Assembly: GCA_041390825.1 (NCBI GenBank)
Contig: JAWKPF010000008.1
Span: forward strand, 132,100 to 196,099
Direction of reading: 5' to 3'
Source: Thermomicrobiales bacterium
GTDB lineage: Bacteria > Chloroflexota > Chloroflexia > Thermomicrobiales > UBA6265
DNA length: 64,000 nt
The notes under the pieces are model-generated. The model worked only from the letters and a program-made list of their open reading frames with translations, had not been told where the DNA came from and did not search any database. Below are positions 50,150-58,766 of this stretch, piece after piece. Made by a program: the position numbers and the translations under genes. Numbering within the stretch: the stretch's first letter is position 1; every line of letters begins with the position of its first letter.

Positions 50150-53074
50150 ATGCCCGGATTATCAGACAGCCAACGCCGCATCGTTGAATACGATCGCCTC
50201 GACTGGCATATGCTGGTCATCGCGCCCCCTGGCAGCGGCAAAACCCACACGATCTCGCAGCGGATCGCATGGCTGCTGAACAGCGGTCATGCCGAACCGG
50301 AAGCGATTCTGGCGCTTACCTACACCAACAAGGCCGGGCACGAGCTCAAGGATCGCATTGCCAAACGGGCGAATCCGCACGTGCATGCCTCGACGATGCA
50401 CAGTTGGGCGTACGATCTGCTGCGCGATCATGGCCGGGAAATTGGGCTGTCGGACGGATTCCAGGTATGCGATGAGTTTCGGCGGGGAGACATCATCCGG
50501 CTGGCGCTGCACGCGGGCGGCTACGATCAGGTCGACAACAACGAAGTTATCCAGGTTGGCAAATGGATCAGCCAGCACAAGTCCAATCCTGCCGAAGTCC
50601 CGTCGCAGCGGCCGCCGTTTGGTCAGGAAACGATGGCGGCGGTCGAGGAGTCATATCGGCGGCAACTGCGAGATCAGGAGCTGCTGGATTTCGAGGACCT
50701 CATCTGGTTCGCCGGCGATCTTCTTTGGCAGTTCCCGGACGTCGCCGATCCGCTGCATGAGCGTCTCCGTTTTGTCTTCGTCGACGAGTTCCACGACCTT
50801 TCCCCCGATCAGTTCCGGCTTCTGACCGCCATCGCCCCGGGTCGAAAACCTGGCCGGCAAGTGCTCGCGGTGGCCGATCCCAATCAGGCGATTTACGGGT
50901 TCCGTGGCGGAAACGCCAGCGAGATGCTGCGGCGCTTCCGTGCGGAGTACCGTCCGGAAACGTTCAGCCTGCGCGAAAACTACCGCTCGACCGGGCGTCT
51001 GGTGGAGACCTCAAACCACTTCATTGCAGCTGGCGATGCGCCTGCCAACAGCGTGCCGGTGCGACCCGGTGTGGACACGCCTCACCTGCATGGTCTTCCG
51101 ACCGATGTGGAAGAAGCGGAATGGGTCGCCAGCGCAGTCAGGGCCGCCAACGCGAAGGGACGGGATTTTCAGGATATCGCCATCCTTTATCGCACGCATA
51201 ACCGCGCCAATCTCGTCGAGCACGAGTTGTTGAGAACTGGCATCCCCGTTGCGCGTATCCAGGCCAACCGTTTCTTCGACGATCGGCATGTGATCGAGGG
51301 ATTTCGCTATCTGCAGTTGATTGCCGCACTGGACGATCTCCAGTTCGAACCGGCAATCAACTGGCCGCGCGTGCTCGTCGACGAACTGACCATGATGCAA
51401 TTGCGGGAAGCAGCCCGCGTGCATGACCTGCGTCTGGTGCAACTCGCGGCGCACCCCGAACTCCTGCGTGAGACGGTCACTCCGCTCTCCGCCCTTGGGG
51501 TCGAGCGCTTCATGCGCGACCTCGATCAGCAAGTTGGCACGGTGGACCATGCCCGTCAGGGAGTCGAGCGAATCCTTCCCATGGTCCGCCGGCGCCGCGA
51601 CCCCATTCCCCAAGGGGAACGAGACAACTTCCGTTCTACGTTGCACGAGTTGGCGCGCGCGGTCGACAGCATCGCCGACACGTTGGTCGATGCGGTCCAC
51701 GACGGGTTGGCGGTCCGGCTGGTGTTCGATCCGGACAATGCCGACCATTGTCTGGCCGCGGGCATGCTGCAGCGCACGCTCGAATCGGGCTTCGGGCTGG
51801 CGGTGTTGCTCGGCGACACGTGCGAGCAACGCTCCATCCCGTTCTCCCTTGTCGATCTGGAACGAAACGCCGGTCACTTTACCTGCACCGCGTTGGTCTA
51901 CCGACTGTGCCAGCGTCTCGATGAGCGATTCGACCGGTCCCGCAAGCAACGATTCGTCGTGTTCGATGTCGAAGCCACCAGCACCCATATCGCCAGCGCG
52001 GAACTGCTGCAGATCGGCGCGGTCGTGGTCGAGGACGGCCGCATCACCGGCGAACCCTTCATGCGCTGGGTACGCCCCTCCGGGCCGGAGGCGCTGTCGG
52101 CCGAAGTGCAGCGCATTACCGGCATTCGCTGGAACGATGTCGCCGACGCGCCTCCACCCGCTCAGGCACTGGCCGACTTCCTCGCCTTCGTGGGCGATAC
52201 GCCGTTGGTGGGGCACAACATCGATGCGTACGATCTACCGCTCATCCGACGTTTATGCAGCGAATTCGATCTCGCCCAGCCGCCTCGCTTCTCGATCGAC
52301 ACCATCAAGATCAGGAGGAGGCTGCATCCAGGCGAACCTGCGGGCCTGGATGCGCTGCTCAGGCCGGAGGAAAGGCGACTGCGCCGGGAGCACCGGGCCG
52401 ATCTCGACGCGCGCCTGACGGCCCGGGTCTTCATCGATCTGATGATCGAGATCGGATCCGAACGAAGGGTCAGTTCACTCGGTCACGAATTGCCGCAGGT
52501 GGCGGCCTCGGTGGCATTGCGGGGGCGCACCGATCCCGACAGTGCCTTGCTGCAGATAGCGGGGCGGCGCGCGCTCGAGCTAGGGCACGGACTCGCGCTG
52601 ACCGCAGAAGGAACGCAACTGCAAACAGGTGTAACCGCGAGCGCCGAACGGGCATTGCGAATGATCGATCTGGTCACCGACCCAGAGGATGCCCACTGGG
52701 ATCGGATCGAGCAAGAATGGGCGACCGCGCTCGGTAGCTTCGAGCGCACGCACAATGACCACGATTTGCAGACATTTCTGCGTTGGTTCCAGCTCGCGGT
52801 CTCGACCGACATCGAGCATGCGGACGTGAACCGGGTGGTGATGATGTCCATTCATGCCGCCAAGGGCCGTGAATGGCCGGTGGTGTTCATGCTCGGATCG
52901 GAAGATGACCAGTATGTCTTTTCCACGGATCTGGATGACGCCGAGTCACGCCGCATGTTCTATGTTGGCATGACCCGTGCCCAGGATGTGTTGGTGGTCA
53001 CGCACGCCGCGCGGGTCAATGGCCGCGCGAAGAACCCGAGCCGTTTTCTGCGGGACTTGTTGTTGCCTGATTAG
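50150..53074 (+). CDS. UvrD/Rep-type helicase with inserted DEDDh exonuclease domain
   Basis: A 974-aa SF1A helicase. Walker A APPGSGKT (25-32), motif II DEFHD (212-216; Gln to His), motif III ADPNQAIYGFRGG, motif IV LRENYRS, motif V SIHAAKG (about 900-906) and motif VI MTRAQD (about 941) are all present. Between motifs IV and V is a complete DnaQ-like 3'-5' exonuclease of about 600-765: ExoI DVE (Asp606, Glu608), ExoII HNIDAYD (His689, Asp695), ExoIII EHRADLDA (His748, Asp753). That is a DEDDh set. It probably unwinds DNA and trims 3' ends in one chain. Start is taken at ATG 50150 (GGGAAG just upstream). The gene is alone, convergent with an F420-type monooxygenase. Confidence 0.93.
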   Translation: MPGLSDSQRRIVEYDRLDWHMLVIAPPGSGKTHTISQRIAWLLNSGHAEPEAILALTYTNKAGHELKDRIAKRANPHVHASTMHSWAYDLLRDHGREIGLSDGFQVCDEFRRGDIIRLALHAGGYDQVDNNEVIQVGKWISQHKSNPAEVPSQRPPFGQETMAAVEESYRRQLRDQELLDFEDLIWFAGDLLWQFPDVADPLHERLRFVFVDEFHDLSPDQFRLLTAIAPGRKPGRQVLAVADPNQAIYGFRGGNASEMLRRFRAEYRPETFSLRENYRSTGRLVETSNHFIAAGDAPANSVPVRPGVDTPHLHGLPTDVEEAEWVASAVRAANAKGRDFQDIAILYRTHNRANLVEHELLRTGIPVARIQANRFFDDRHVIEGFRYLQLIAALDDLQFEPAINWPRVLVDELTMMQLREAARVHDLRLVQLAAHPELLRETVTPLSALGVERFMRDLDQQVGTVDHARQGVERILPMVRRRRDPIPQGERDNFRSTLHELARAVDSIADTLVDAVHDGLAVRLVFDPDNADHCLAAGMLQRTLESGFGLAVLLGDTCEQRSIPFSLVDLERNAGHFTCTALVYRLCQRLDERFDRSRKQRFVVFDVEATSTHIASAELLQIGAVVVEDGRITGEPFMRWVRPSGPEALSAEVQRITGIRWNDVADAPPPAQALADFLAFVGDTPLVGHNIDAYDLPLIRRLCSEFDLAQPPRFSIDTIKIRRRLHPGEPAGLDALLRPEERRLRREHRADLDARLTARVFIDLMIEIGSERRVSSLGHELPQVAASVALRGRTDPDSALLQIAGRRALELGHGLALTAEGTQLQTGVTASAERALRMIDLVTDPEDAHWDRIEQEWATALGSFERTHNDHDLQTFLRWFQLAVSTDIEHADVNRVVMMSIHAAKGREWPVVFMLGSEDDQYVFSTDLDDAESRRMFYVGMTRAQDVLVVTHAARVNGRAKNPSRFLRDLLLPD

Positions 53075-53101
53075 GCTGGATCTGGGGCCACAGCGCTGGT
53101 C

Positions 53102-54082
53102 TCAACGCAAGGCGCGCACCCGGGGCGCTACCTCACGACCCAGGAGCTCGATGCTTTCGAGATCGCCCGCGTCCTGAGTTTGCATGACGAAATACTGCAC
53201 GCCAGCATCGACCAGTTCCGCGCAATAGGCGATGATCTGGTCTGGGGTGCCAAAGATGCGCGTGTGCACTTGCTCTTCGGTCAACCCGTTCGGGAAGTAC
53301 TTCTTTTTCTTGGCCGCAACGTCGGATTCTGATTCCGCGATGAACAGCCACGCCGTGAAATGCGTGCGCAGGATTTCATCGTACGGGCGCCCGATAGCGT
53401 CACAATGCTGCCGCAAGATTTCGAAACTGCGGCTGACTCCCTCCACGCCGCGCACCGCGCCGGTGTTCGCGCTCGCCCCGAAATTGCATGCATCGGCGAA
53501 CTGCGCTACCTGGCGCAATGTGACCTTCGCTCCGGCGCCCGCGATGATGATCGGTGGTCGCGGTCGTTGCACCGGGAGCGGATAGATGCGCGCGTCCGCG
53601 GTGGAAAACGTCTCTCCTGCGAAGGAGAACGGTTCCGGTCCATATACTCCTTCGACGATGTGGACATACTCTTCGAGCGCGCGTTGCCGTTCCGGGACCG
53701 GCGGCAGCGCCATTCCCAACCGCCCGAATTCCGGTGCGTTCCACCCGATTCCAAGTCCGATGAGCGCCCGGCCCGAGCTCAACTGGTCGAGATCGGCAAT
53801 CTGCCGCGCGAACATCACTGGATGCCGGTGGTAGATGCAATAGACGATCGAGCCAAGCTCGATCCGGCGCGTCGCTTGCGCAAGCGCAGCCAGATGCACG
53901 AAGGCCTCAGGCGTGTTGCCGGGATGATCGCCGATACAGAATGCGTCGAGACCAACTTCCTCTGTGAGGAGACCAGCGCGCATGATCACCCCATTGGGAT
54001 CGGGATCGTTCGGGGCGGCGCCGCCCTGGACGGCAAACCCGATTCGATGCTGGTGGCGCTCCACCCAGGGATGTTTGCTCAC
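53102..54082 (-). CDS. LLM-class F420-dependent oxidoreductase, second copy
   Basis: A 326-aa luciferase-like enzyme. N-terminus HQHRIGFAVQGG, then DAFCIGDHPGNTPEAFVHLAALAQATRRIELGSIVYCIYHRHPVMFARQIADLDQLSSGRALIGLGIGWNAPEF is the strong family core. The start is GTG 54082, with GGAGGAGG just upstream; the start overlaps the stop of the gene before it (GTGA), so they are translationally coupled. It is only distantly similar to the copy at 2504-3556. A TIGR03619-type member is likely. The partner, a membrane HExxH protein, gives no pathway clue. Confidence 0.85.
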   Translation of the reverse strand: MSKHPWVERHQHRIGFAVQGGAAPNDPDPNGVIMRAGLLTEEVGLDAFCIGDHPGNTPEAFVHLAALAQATRRIELGSIVYCIYHRHPVMFARQIADLDQLSSGRALIGLGIGWNAPEFGRLGMALPPVPERQRALEEYVHIVEGVYGPEPFSFAGETFSTADARIYPLPVQRPRPPIIIAGAGAKVTLRQVAQFADACNFGASANTGAVRGVEGVSRSFEILRQHCDAIGRPYDEILRTHFTAWLFIAESESDVAAKKKKYFPNGLTEEQVHTRIFGTPDQIIAYCAELVDAGVQYFVMQTQDAGDLESIELLGREVAPRVRALR

Positions 54083-54867
54083 ATTCCTCCTCCTTCACGT
54101 TCGTCGGACCGGAGCTCGCGCACGAACTCGCGGAACTCATCCGGCCCGCGCAGATAGGCCACTTTCAGCCGGTTTTCCGAGGAGTCGGCGTTGAAGGCGC
54201 GGTCCTTGCCATCGCGCCCGAATGCCGCGATCCACCAGCGCGCTTCCGCCTCATGCGCCACGATCTCTTCCTCCAGCGCCACGCCGTTGGGCAAGGTCGT
54301 GCAGGCCTCGACGAAGTAGCACGCGGTACCGTTGACCGCACGGTCGATATGCGTCGCTTCGTGGGCCAGAATAGCTGCGATCACATCCGGATAGAGCCAG
54401 TCAACGTACGTTTCACTGATCACGATCTCGCTCGTCGACCAACCGTCGAGCGGAGTCCAGCGCGATGTCGCGTAGGCGGAGTTGAAATCCAGATCCTGCA
54501 CGCCAATGCAAACGCCATTGTCCACCAGCACTGCATAGAGACGTGCGCCCTCAGCGGTCCCACGCAGCAGGGCGACTCCTTCGGCAATGGCGTGCTGCGG
54601 TCGCTCGGAAACGCCGTCGCAGTACTCGATTGGGTGTGCGGGCGGGTTCGGCGCGAACGCAGGGGACTCGCCCAGATCGGCGATGCCGACGCGCCAGCTT
54701 GCCGCGGCGCGATCGGGAAAGCTGTCCGCGGCATGCACGAAGGGGGTGCGGATGAACAACCAGACCATACCGGTCAGCCCTGCCATGAGCAGGATCGCGA
54801 GCACAATCGCTAATCGCGATGTCCGCGTCGCTTTGCGAGGGCGGCGTTTGGATTTGGTAGTCTGCAT
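54079..54867 (-). CDS. Membrane-anchored zincin-like protein (HExxH)
   Basis: About 262 aa from ATG 54867; the longer frame to 55146 is not supported. A basic N-terminus (residues 1-18) is followed by one membrane helix (about 19-38) and an extracytoplasmic domain. HEATH at residues 169-173, in AAILAHEATHIDRAV, is the zincin zinc motif, with EEEIVAHEAEARWW downstream as possible third ligand. This looks like a DUF-type metalloprotease of envelope proteins. Two Cys pairs (YCDG, GVCIG, ACYFVEACT) may form disulfides. It overlaps the F420 enzyme by four bases. Confidence 0.65.
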   Translation of the reverse strand: MQTTKSKRRPRKATRTSRLAIVLAILLMAGLTGMVWLFIRTPFVHAADSFPDRAAASWRVGIADLGESPAFAPNPPAHPIEYCDGVSERPQHAIAEGVALLRGTAEGARLYAVLVDNGVCIGVQDLDFNSAYATSRWTPLDGWSTSEIVISETYVDWLYPDVIAAILAHEATHIDRAVNGTACYFVEACTTLPNGVALEEEIVAHEAEARWWIAAFGRDGKDRAFNADSSENRLKVAYLRGPDEFREFVRELRSDEREGGGM

Positions 54868-54998
54868 AGGCAAGCGACAGTATTCCGGTAGTGCCGTCAG
54901 GGGGCACGGTCTTCTCGACGGATGACAGGCAACGCTGATCTGACGCCGACAGCCAGCAGGAACAGCGAGCAACGGACCTTGAATCGCCGGCGTTGGGG

Positions 54999-55829
54999 AT
55001 GTACGGGGTACACCTGGTGAACGACGAGGACATCCAATCCTTCGATATTGGGCCGCTCGACCCTGCTGATCCGGTTCCGCTCTATCAGCAGTTGCGCGAT
55101 CGCTTGCGCGTGAAACTGACCGAAGGCTGGCCGCACGATCGGCCAATACCCTCCGAACGCCAGATCATGCAGATGACCGGGCTGAGCCGGATGACGGTGC
55201 GCCAGGCGATTGCCGAATTGGTGCACGCGGGAATGCTACGCCGCGATCATGGCCGTGGCACCTTTGTCTCCGATTCTCGCATTTCGCGGCCGCTGACCGG
55301 GCATGCCACGTTCCGCGACGTCGTTCAGCGGCAAGGGGGAACTCCGAGCACAAGGGTGGTTCGCCAGAAAGTCGTGACCGCAAACGCCGCTCAGGCGACC
55401 ATCTTGCAGATCGAGCCGGACGAGGAACTGCTCCACCTGGTGCGTGTACGCATGGTCGACGGCGATCCGATCATGGTCGACTACACCCACGTTCCGCTAC
55501 GTGTCTGCCCAGGATTGCCGTCTGCTGACCTGAGCGGCTCGCTTTATGAGTACCTGGGGAACATGTGCGGCGTTCCCGCCCAGTATTCGCTCGATACGAT
55601 CGAAGCGGTTGCCGCATCCGGAGAGGTGGCCGAGCTGCTGGAAGTGCCCGAGACGACGCCCATCTTGCTCATGCGTCGGCTTGCGCGGACAATCGGCAGT
55701 GTGCCGCTCGAGGTCACCGACGAATTCGTACGTCCCGATCGATGCCTCTATCGCGTCGAGAACCCGAGTGGGTTCACGGGTCTTGATTTGGTCGAACGGA
55801 TCCATTCGACCCCAGTGGAGGCAGTCTGA
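54999..55829 (+). CDS. GntR/HutC-family transcriptional regulator
   Basis: A 276-aa HutC-subfamily regulator: a GntR winged-helix N-terminus (PLYQQLRDRLRVKLTEGWPHDRPIPSERQIMQMTGLSRMTVRQAIAEL then the GRGTFVSD tail) and a C-terminal UTRA ligand domain. UTRA domains usually bind sugar phosphates or amino-sugar phosphates. It heads a sugar operon and the downstream deoC overlaps its stop by one base (TGATG), so it is probably autoregulatory for the whole cluster. ATG 54999 is chosen; TTG 54993 and GTG 55017 are alternatives. It is divergent from the zincin gene. Confidence 0.88.
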   Translation: MYGVHLVNDEDIQSFDIGPLDPADPVPLYQQLRDRLRVKLTEGWPHDRPIPSERQIMQMTGLSRMTVRQAIAELVHAGMLRRDHGRGTFVSDSRISRPLTGHATFRDVVQRQGGTPSTRVVRQKVVTANAAQATILQIEPDEELLHLVRVRMVDGDPIMVDYTHVPLRVCPGLPSADLSGSLYEYLGNMCGVPAQYSLDTIEAVAASGEVAELLEVPETTPILLMRRLARTIGSVPLEVTDEFVRPDRCLYRVENPSGFTGLDLVERIHSTPVEAV

Positions 55830-56593
55830 TGAGCAGCGCCATCGCCCCTGATTCCATCGAGGGAACCGTCCAGGGGTATACCTATCGGCAGATCGCCAAA
55901 GCGATCGACCATTCCCTCCTCAAGCCCGAAATGACCGAAGCGGAGGTGGAAGAAGGTTTGCAGCTGGCGGTGCGCTATGATGTGGCCGCGGTCTGTTGTC
56001 GTCCGTGCGACATCCCGCTGGCGGCGCGTATCCTGGCCGGTTCCGATGTGCGGGTCGGCAGTACGGTTGGTTTTCCGCACGGAGCCAACACCACCCTCAC
56101 AAAGGTCTCCGAGGCCGAACAGGCAATGGACAGCGGGGCTGTCGAGCTGGACATGGTGCTGAACATCGGGCAGCTCCTGTCGGGCAACATCGACTACGTG
56201 CGCGCCGATATCGCCGCGGTGGTCGCGGTGGCCCGCGGCCGCGCGCTGGTCAAAGTCATTCTGGAAAATGCCTACTTGACCGAGGATCAAACGGTGAGCG
56301 CCTCCAGGACGGCAGCGATTGCCGGAGGCGACTTCGTCAAGACGAGCACGGGCTTCGCCCCAGAAGGCGCCAAAGTGTCGGATCTGATCCTGATGCGCGC
56401 ATCGGTGCCACCAAACGTGCAACTCAAGGCCGCGGGCGGGATTCGCTCGCTCGATGCCATGCTGTCGATGATGGACGTTGGCGTCACGCGCGTCGGCGCG
56501 ACCGCCACGAAGCAAATACTCGACGAATTCCGGGCGCGCGTGGCGGGAGAAGCTCCTCCAGTTGCGCCCGAACCAGGGCCGAACGACTACTAG
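55829..56593 (+). CDS. deoC: Deoxyribose-phosphate aldolase
   Basis: A 254-aa DeoC class I aldolase that splits 2-deoxyribose 5-phosphate to acetaldehyde and glyceraldehyde 3-phosphate. The Schiff-base Lys is in FVKTSTGF, the second Lys in QLKAAGGIR, and the N-terminal IDHSLLKPEMTEAEVEEG motif is typical. GGAGG lies seven bases before the ATG, which overlaps the regulator's stop. Some relatives in sugar operons act on other deoxy-sugar phosphates; the operon context with Gfo/Idh dehydrogenases and a ROK kinase leaves this open. Confidence 0.9.
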   Translation: MSSAIAPDSIEGTVQGYTYRQIAKAIDHSLLKPEMTEAEVEEGLQLAVRYDVAAVCCRPCDIPLAARILAGSDVRVGSTVGFPHGANTTLTKVSEAEQAMDSGAVELDMVLNIGQLLSGNIDYVRADIAAVVAVARGRALVKVILENAYLTEDQTVSASRTAAIAGGDFVKTSTGFAPEGAKVSDLILMRASVPPNVQLKAAGGIRSLDAMLSMMDVGVTRVGATATKQILDEFRARVAGEAPPVAPEPGPNDY

Positions 56594-56620
56594 CCGCACG
56601 CACCTCGAGGAGACCTATCG

Positions 56621-57778
56621 ATGACGAGAACACTCCGGGCAGCAGTGATCGGCACCGGATTCATTGGCCCGGTGCATGTCGAAGCGTTGCGCCGGATCGG
56701 TGTCGAAGTGGTTGGCATTCTCGGCTCTTCGCCCGAGAACGGAGCTGCACGCGCCGCGGCAATGCGTCTGCCGCGCTCGTTCGACGCGCTCGATGACTTG
56801 CTCGCATATCCGGGGCTCGACGCGGTCCATATCACGACCCCGAACTACCTGCACAAGCCGATGGCCCTTGCAGCGATCGCCGCGGGCAAGCACGTCATCT
56901 GTGAAAAGCCGTTGGCGATGGATGCTGCGGAGGGCAGAGAACTGCTCGCCGCCGCCAACGCCGCAGGGATCGTCCATGCCGTGAACTTCAACCTGCGTTT
57001 TTACGCTCAATGTCACCAGGCGAAGTCGCTGGTGGAAAGCGGCGATCTTGGCAACGTCCTGCTCATGCATGGGCAATATCTGCAGGATTGGCTATTGAAC
57101 GAGACCGACTGGAACTGGCGGCTGGAACCGGGGCTCGGCGGCGAGATGCGCGTCGTGGCCGACATCGGCTCGCATTGGCTCGATCTGATGACCTTCATCG
57201 GCGGAAAGCGGCTCCGGGAGGTCTGCGCCGATTTCGCAACGCTGATGGAAAAGCGCAAGAAGCCAACCAAGCCTGTCGAGACGTTCGCGGGCAAGACGCT
57301 CGACCCGGCCGACTACGAGGAGATCTCGATCACCACAGAGGACTATGCCTCCATCCTGCTGCGGTATGAAGACGGGGTCCATGGCGTTTGCACGGTTTCT
57401 CAGATGAGCGCTGGTCGCAAGAACCATCTTGCCTTCGAAATCGACTGTTCCAGGGCCTCGGTTGCGTTCAACTCTGAGAACCCGGAACAGCTCTGGATTG
57501 GCCGTCGCGACCGTCCGAGTGAAACGCTCTTGCGCGATCCCGCGCTGCTCTCCCCCTCCGCGCGGAGCACCACCGACTATCCAGGTGGGCATGCGGAAGG
57601 GTTCCCTGATACCTTCAAGCAGCTCTACAAGAAGGTCTATGCGGCTATCGAGGCCGGTGGGCCACCCGAAAAACCCGACTACCCGACATTCGCCGACGGG
57701 GTTTATTCACTGCAAGTGGGCGAGGCGCTTCTGCAAAGCGCGCGCGAAAACCGCTGGGTGACAATTCCGCCAGCGTGA
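56621..57778 (+). CDS. Gfo/Idh/MocA-family oxidoreductase
   Basis: A 385-aa NAD(P)-dependent dehydrogenase. An N-terminal Rossmann fold (VIGTGFIGPVHVEALR) is followed by AVHITTPNYLHKPMALAAIAAGKHVICEKPLAMD with the conserved Lys of EKP. The C-terminal alpha/beta domain includes EMRVVADIGSHWLDLMTFIGG, the usual D-x-G-x-H-x-x-D motif. Family members oxidise sugars or inositols, or act on related keto-sugars. GAGGAG precedes the start. It follows deoC by 27 bases and precedes an isomerase; the whole set looks like one catabolic route. Confidence 0.9.
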   Translation: MTRTLRAAVIGTGFIGPVHVEALRRIGVEVVGILGSSPENGAARAAAMRLPRSFDALDDLLAYPGLDAVHITTPNYLHKPMALAAIAAGKHVICEKPLAMDAAEGRELLAAANAAGIVHAVNFNLRFYAQCHQAKSLVESGDLGNVLLMHGQYLQDWLLNETDWNWRLEPGLGGEMRVVADIGSHWLDLMTFIGGKRLREVCADFATLMEKRKKPTKPVETFAGKTLDPADYEEISITTEDYASILLRYEDGVHGVCTVSQMSAGRKNHLAFEIDCSRASVAFNSENPEQLWIGRRDRPSETLLRDPALLSPSARSTTDYPGGHAEGFPDTFKQLYKKVYAAIEAGGPPEKPDYPTFADGVYSLQVGEALLQSARENRWVTIPPA

Positions 57779-57836
57779 CGGTAGTCCAGGGGTCAATCCG
57801 GGTGCTCGGAGCCCTGGGTCCAGGAAGGAGATACGC

Positions 57837-58748
57837 ATGAAACTCGGGCTCTTGACGGCCGCGCTGCCGCAGGCATCGTTGACAGACATTGCCACGTGGG
57901 CAGCCGAGAGTGGGTTCCGGACATTGGAAGTCGCCTGTTGGCCGGTCAGCAAGAGCGATCGCCGTTATGGCGGCGTCACCCATATCGATGTCGACGGACT
58001 GAGCAAGTCTGCTGCCCGGGAAGCCAGGGCCATCGTCAAGGACGCCGGACTCGATATCTCGGCGCTGGCCTACTATCCGAACATCCTCGGCGCGACCGGG
58101 AAGGCGCGCGCGTTTCAGATCGAACATCTGAAGCGGGCGATCGACGCGGCGGTTCTCATGGAGGTGCCGATCGTCGGAACGTTCGTGGGCGCCGACATGA
58201 CCAAGTACGCCACAGAGAACCTGGAGGAATACGCCAAAGTCTGGCCGCCTATCGTGAAATACGCCGGGGAGCGGGGTATCAAGATCGCCATCGAGAACTG
58301 CCCGATGCTCTGGGACGACACATGGCCCGGTGGGCAAAATGTTGCGTATTCCCCGTCCATCTGGAAGCGGATGTTCGAGATCATTCCGGACGACAACTTC
58401 GGGCTCAATTACGATCCTTCCCATTTGATCTGGCAATTCATCGACGAAATCCGCCCGATTCGGGACTTCAAGGACCGCATCTTCCACGTTCACGCGAAAG
58501 ACATGTGGATCGACCGTGAGATGCTCTATCAGGACGGCATCCTCGCTCCCGGGTTCAGTTGGGCGATTCCCAAGCTGCCAGGACTCGGCGATGTGCGCTG
58601 GCCGGAGTTCATGTCTGCGCTCTACTCGGTCGGCTACGACTACGTCATCAGCATCGAGCACGAAGACCGCACCTTCGAAGGAACCGAAGAAAAGGTGAAG
58701 CGCGGGTTTTATCTCACCCGAGATGTGCTGAGCCCGTACATCAAGTAG
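57837..58748 (+). CDS. Sugar phosphate isomerase/epimerase (TIM barrel)
   Basis: A 303-aa xylose-isomerase-like TIM barrel (AP_endonuc_2 family). N-terminal LGLLTAALPQASLTDIATWAAESGFRTLEVACWP, IAIENCPMLWDD and NFGLNYDPSHLIWQF with metal ligands, plus HVHAKDM and GDVRWPEFMSALYSVGYDYVISIEHED are typical. It probably isomerises or epimerises a sugar or keto-sugar. AAGGAG before the ATG is a strong SD. It lies between two Gfo/Idh/MocA genes in the operon. Confidence 0.88.
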   Translation: MKLGLLTAALPQASLTDIATWAAESGFRTLEVACWPVSKSDRRYGGVTHIDVDGLSKSAAREARAIVKDAGLDISALAYYPNILGATGKARAFQIEHLKRAIDAAVLMEVPIVGTFVGADMTKYATENLEEYAKVWPPIVKYAGERGIKIAIENCPMLWDDTWPGGQNVAYSPSIWKRMFEIIPDDNFGLNYDPSHLIWQFIDEIRPIRDFKDRIFHVHAKDMWIDREMLYQDGILAPGFSWAIPKLPGLGDVRWPEFMSALYSVGYDYVISIEHEDRTFEGTEEKVKRGFYLTRDVLSPYIK

Positions 58749-58766
58749 TCCTGGGAAGGGAAGCGG

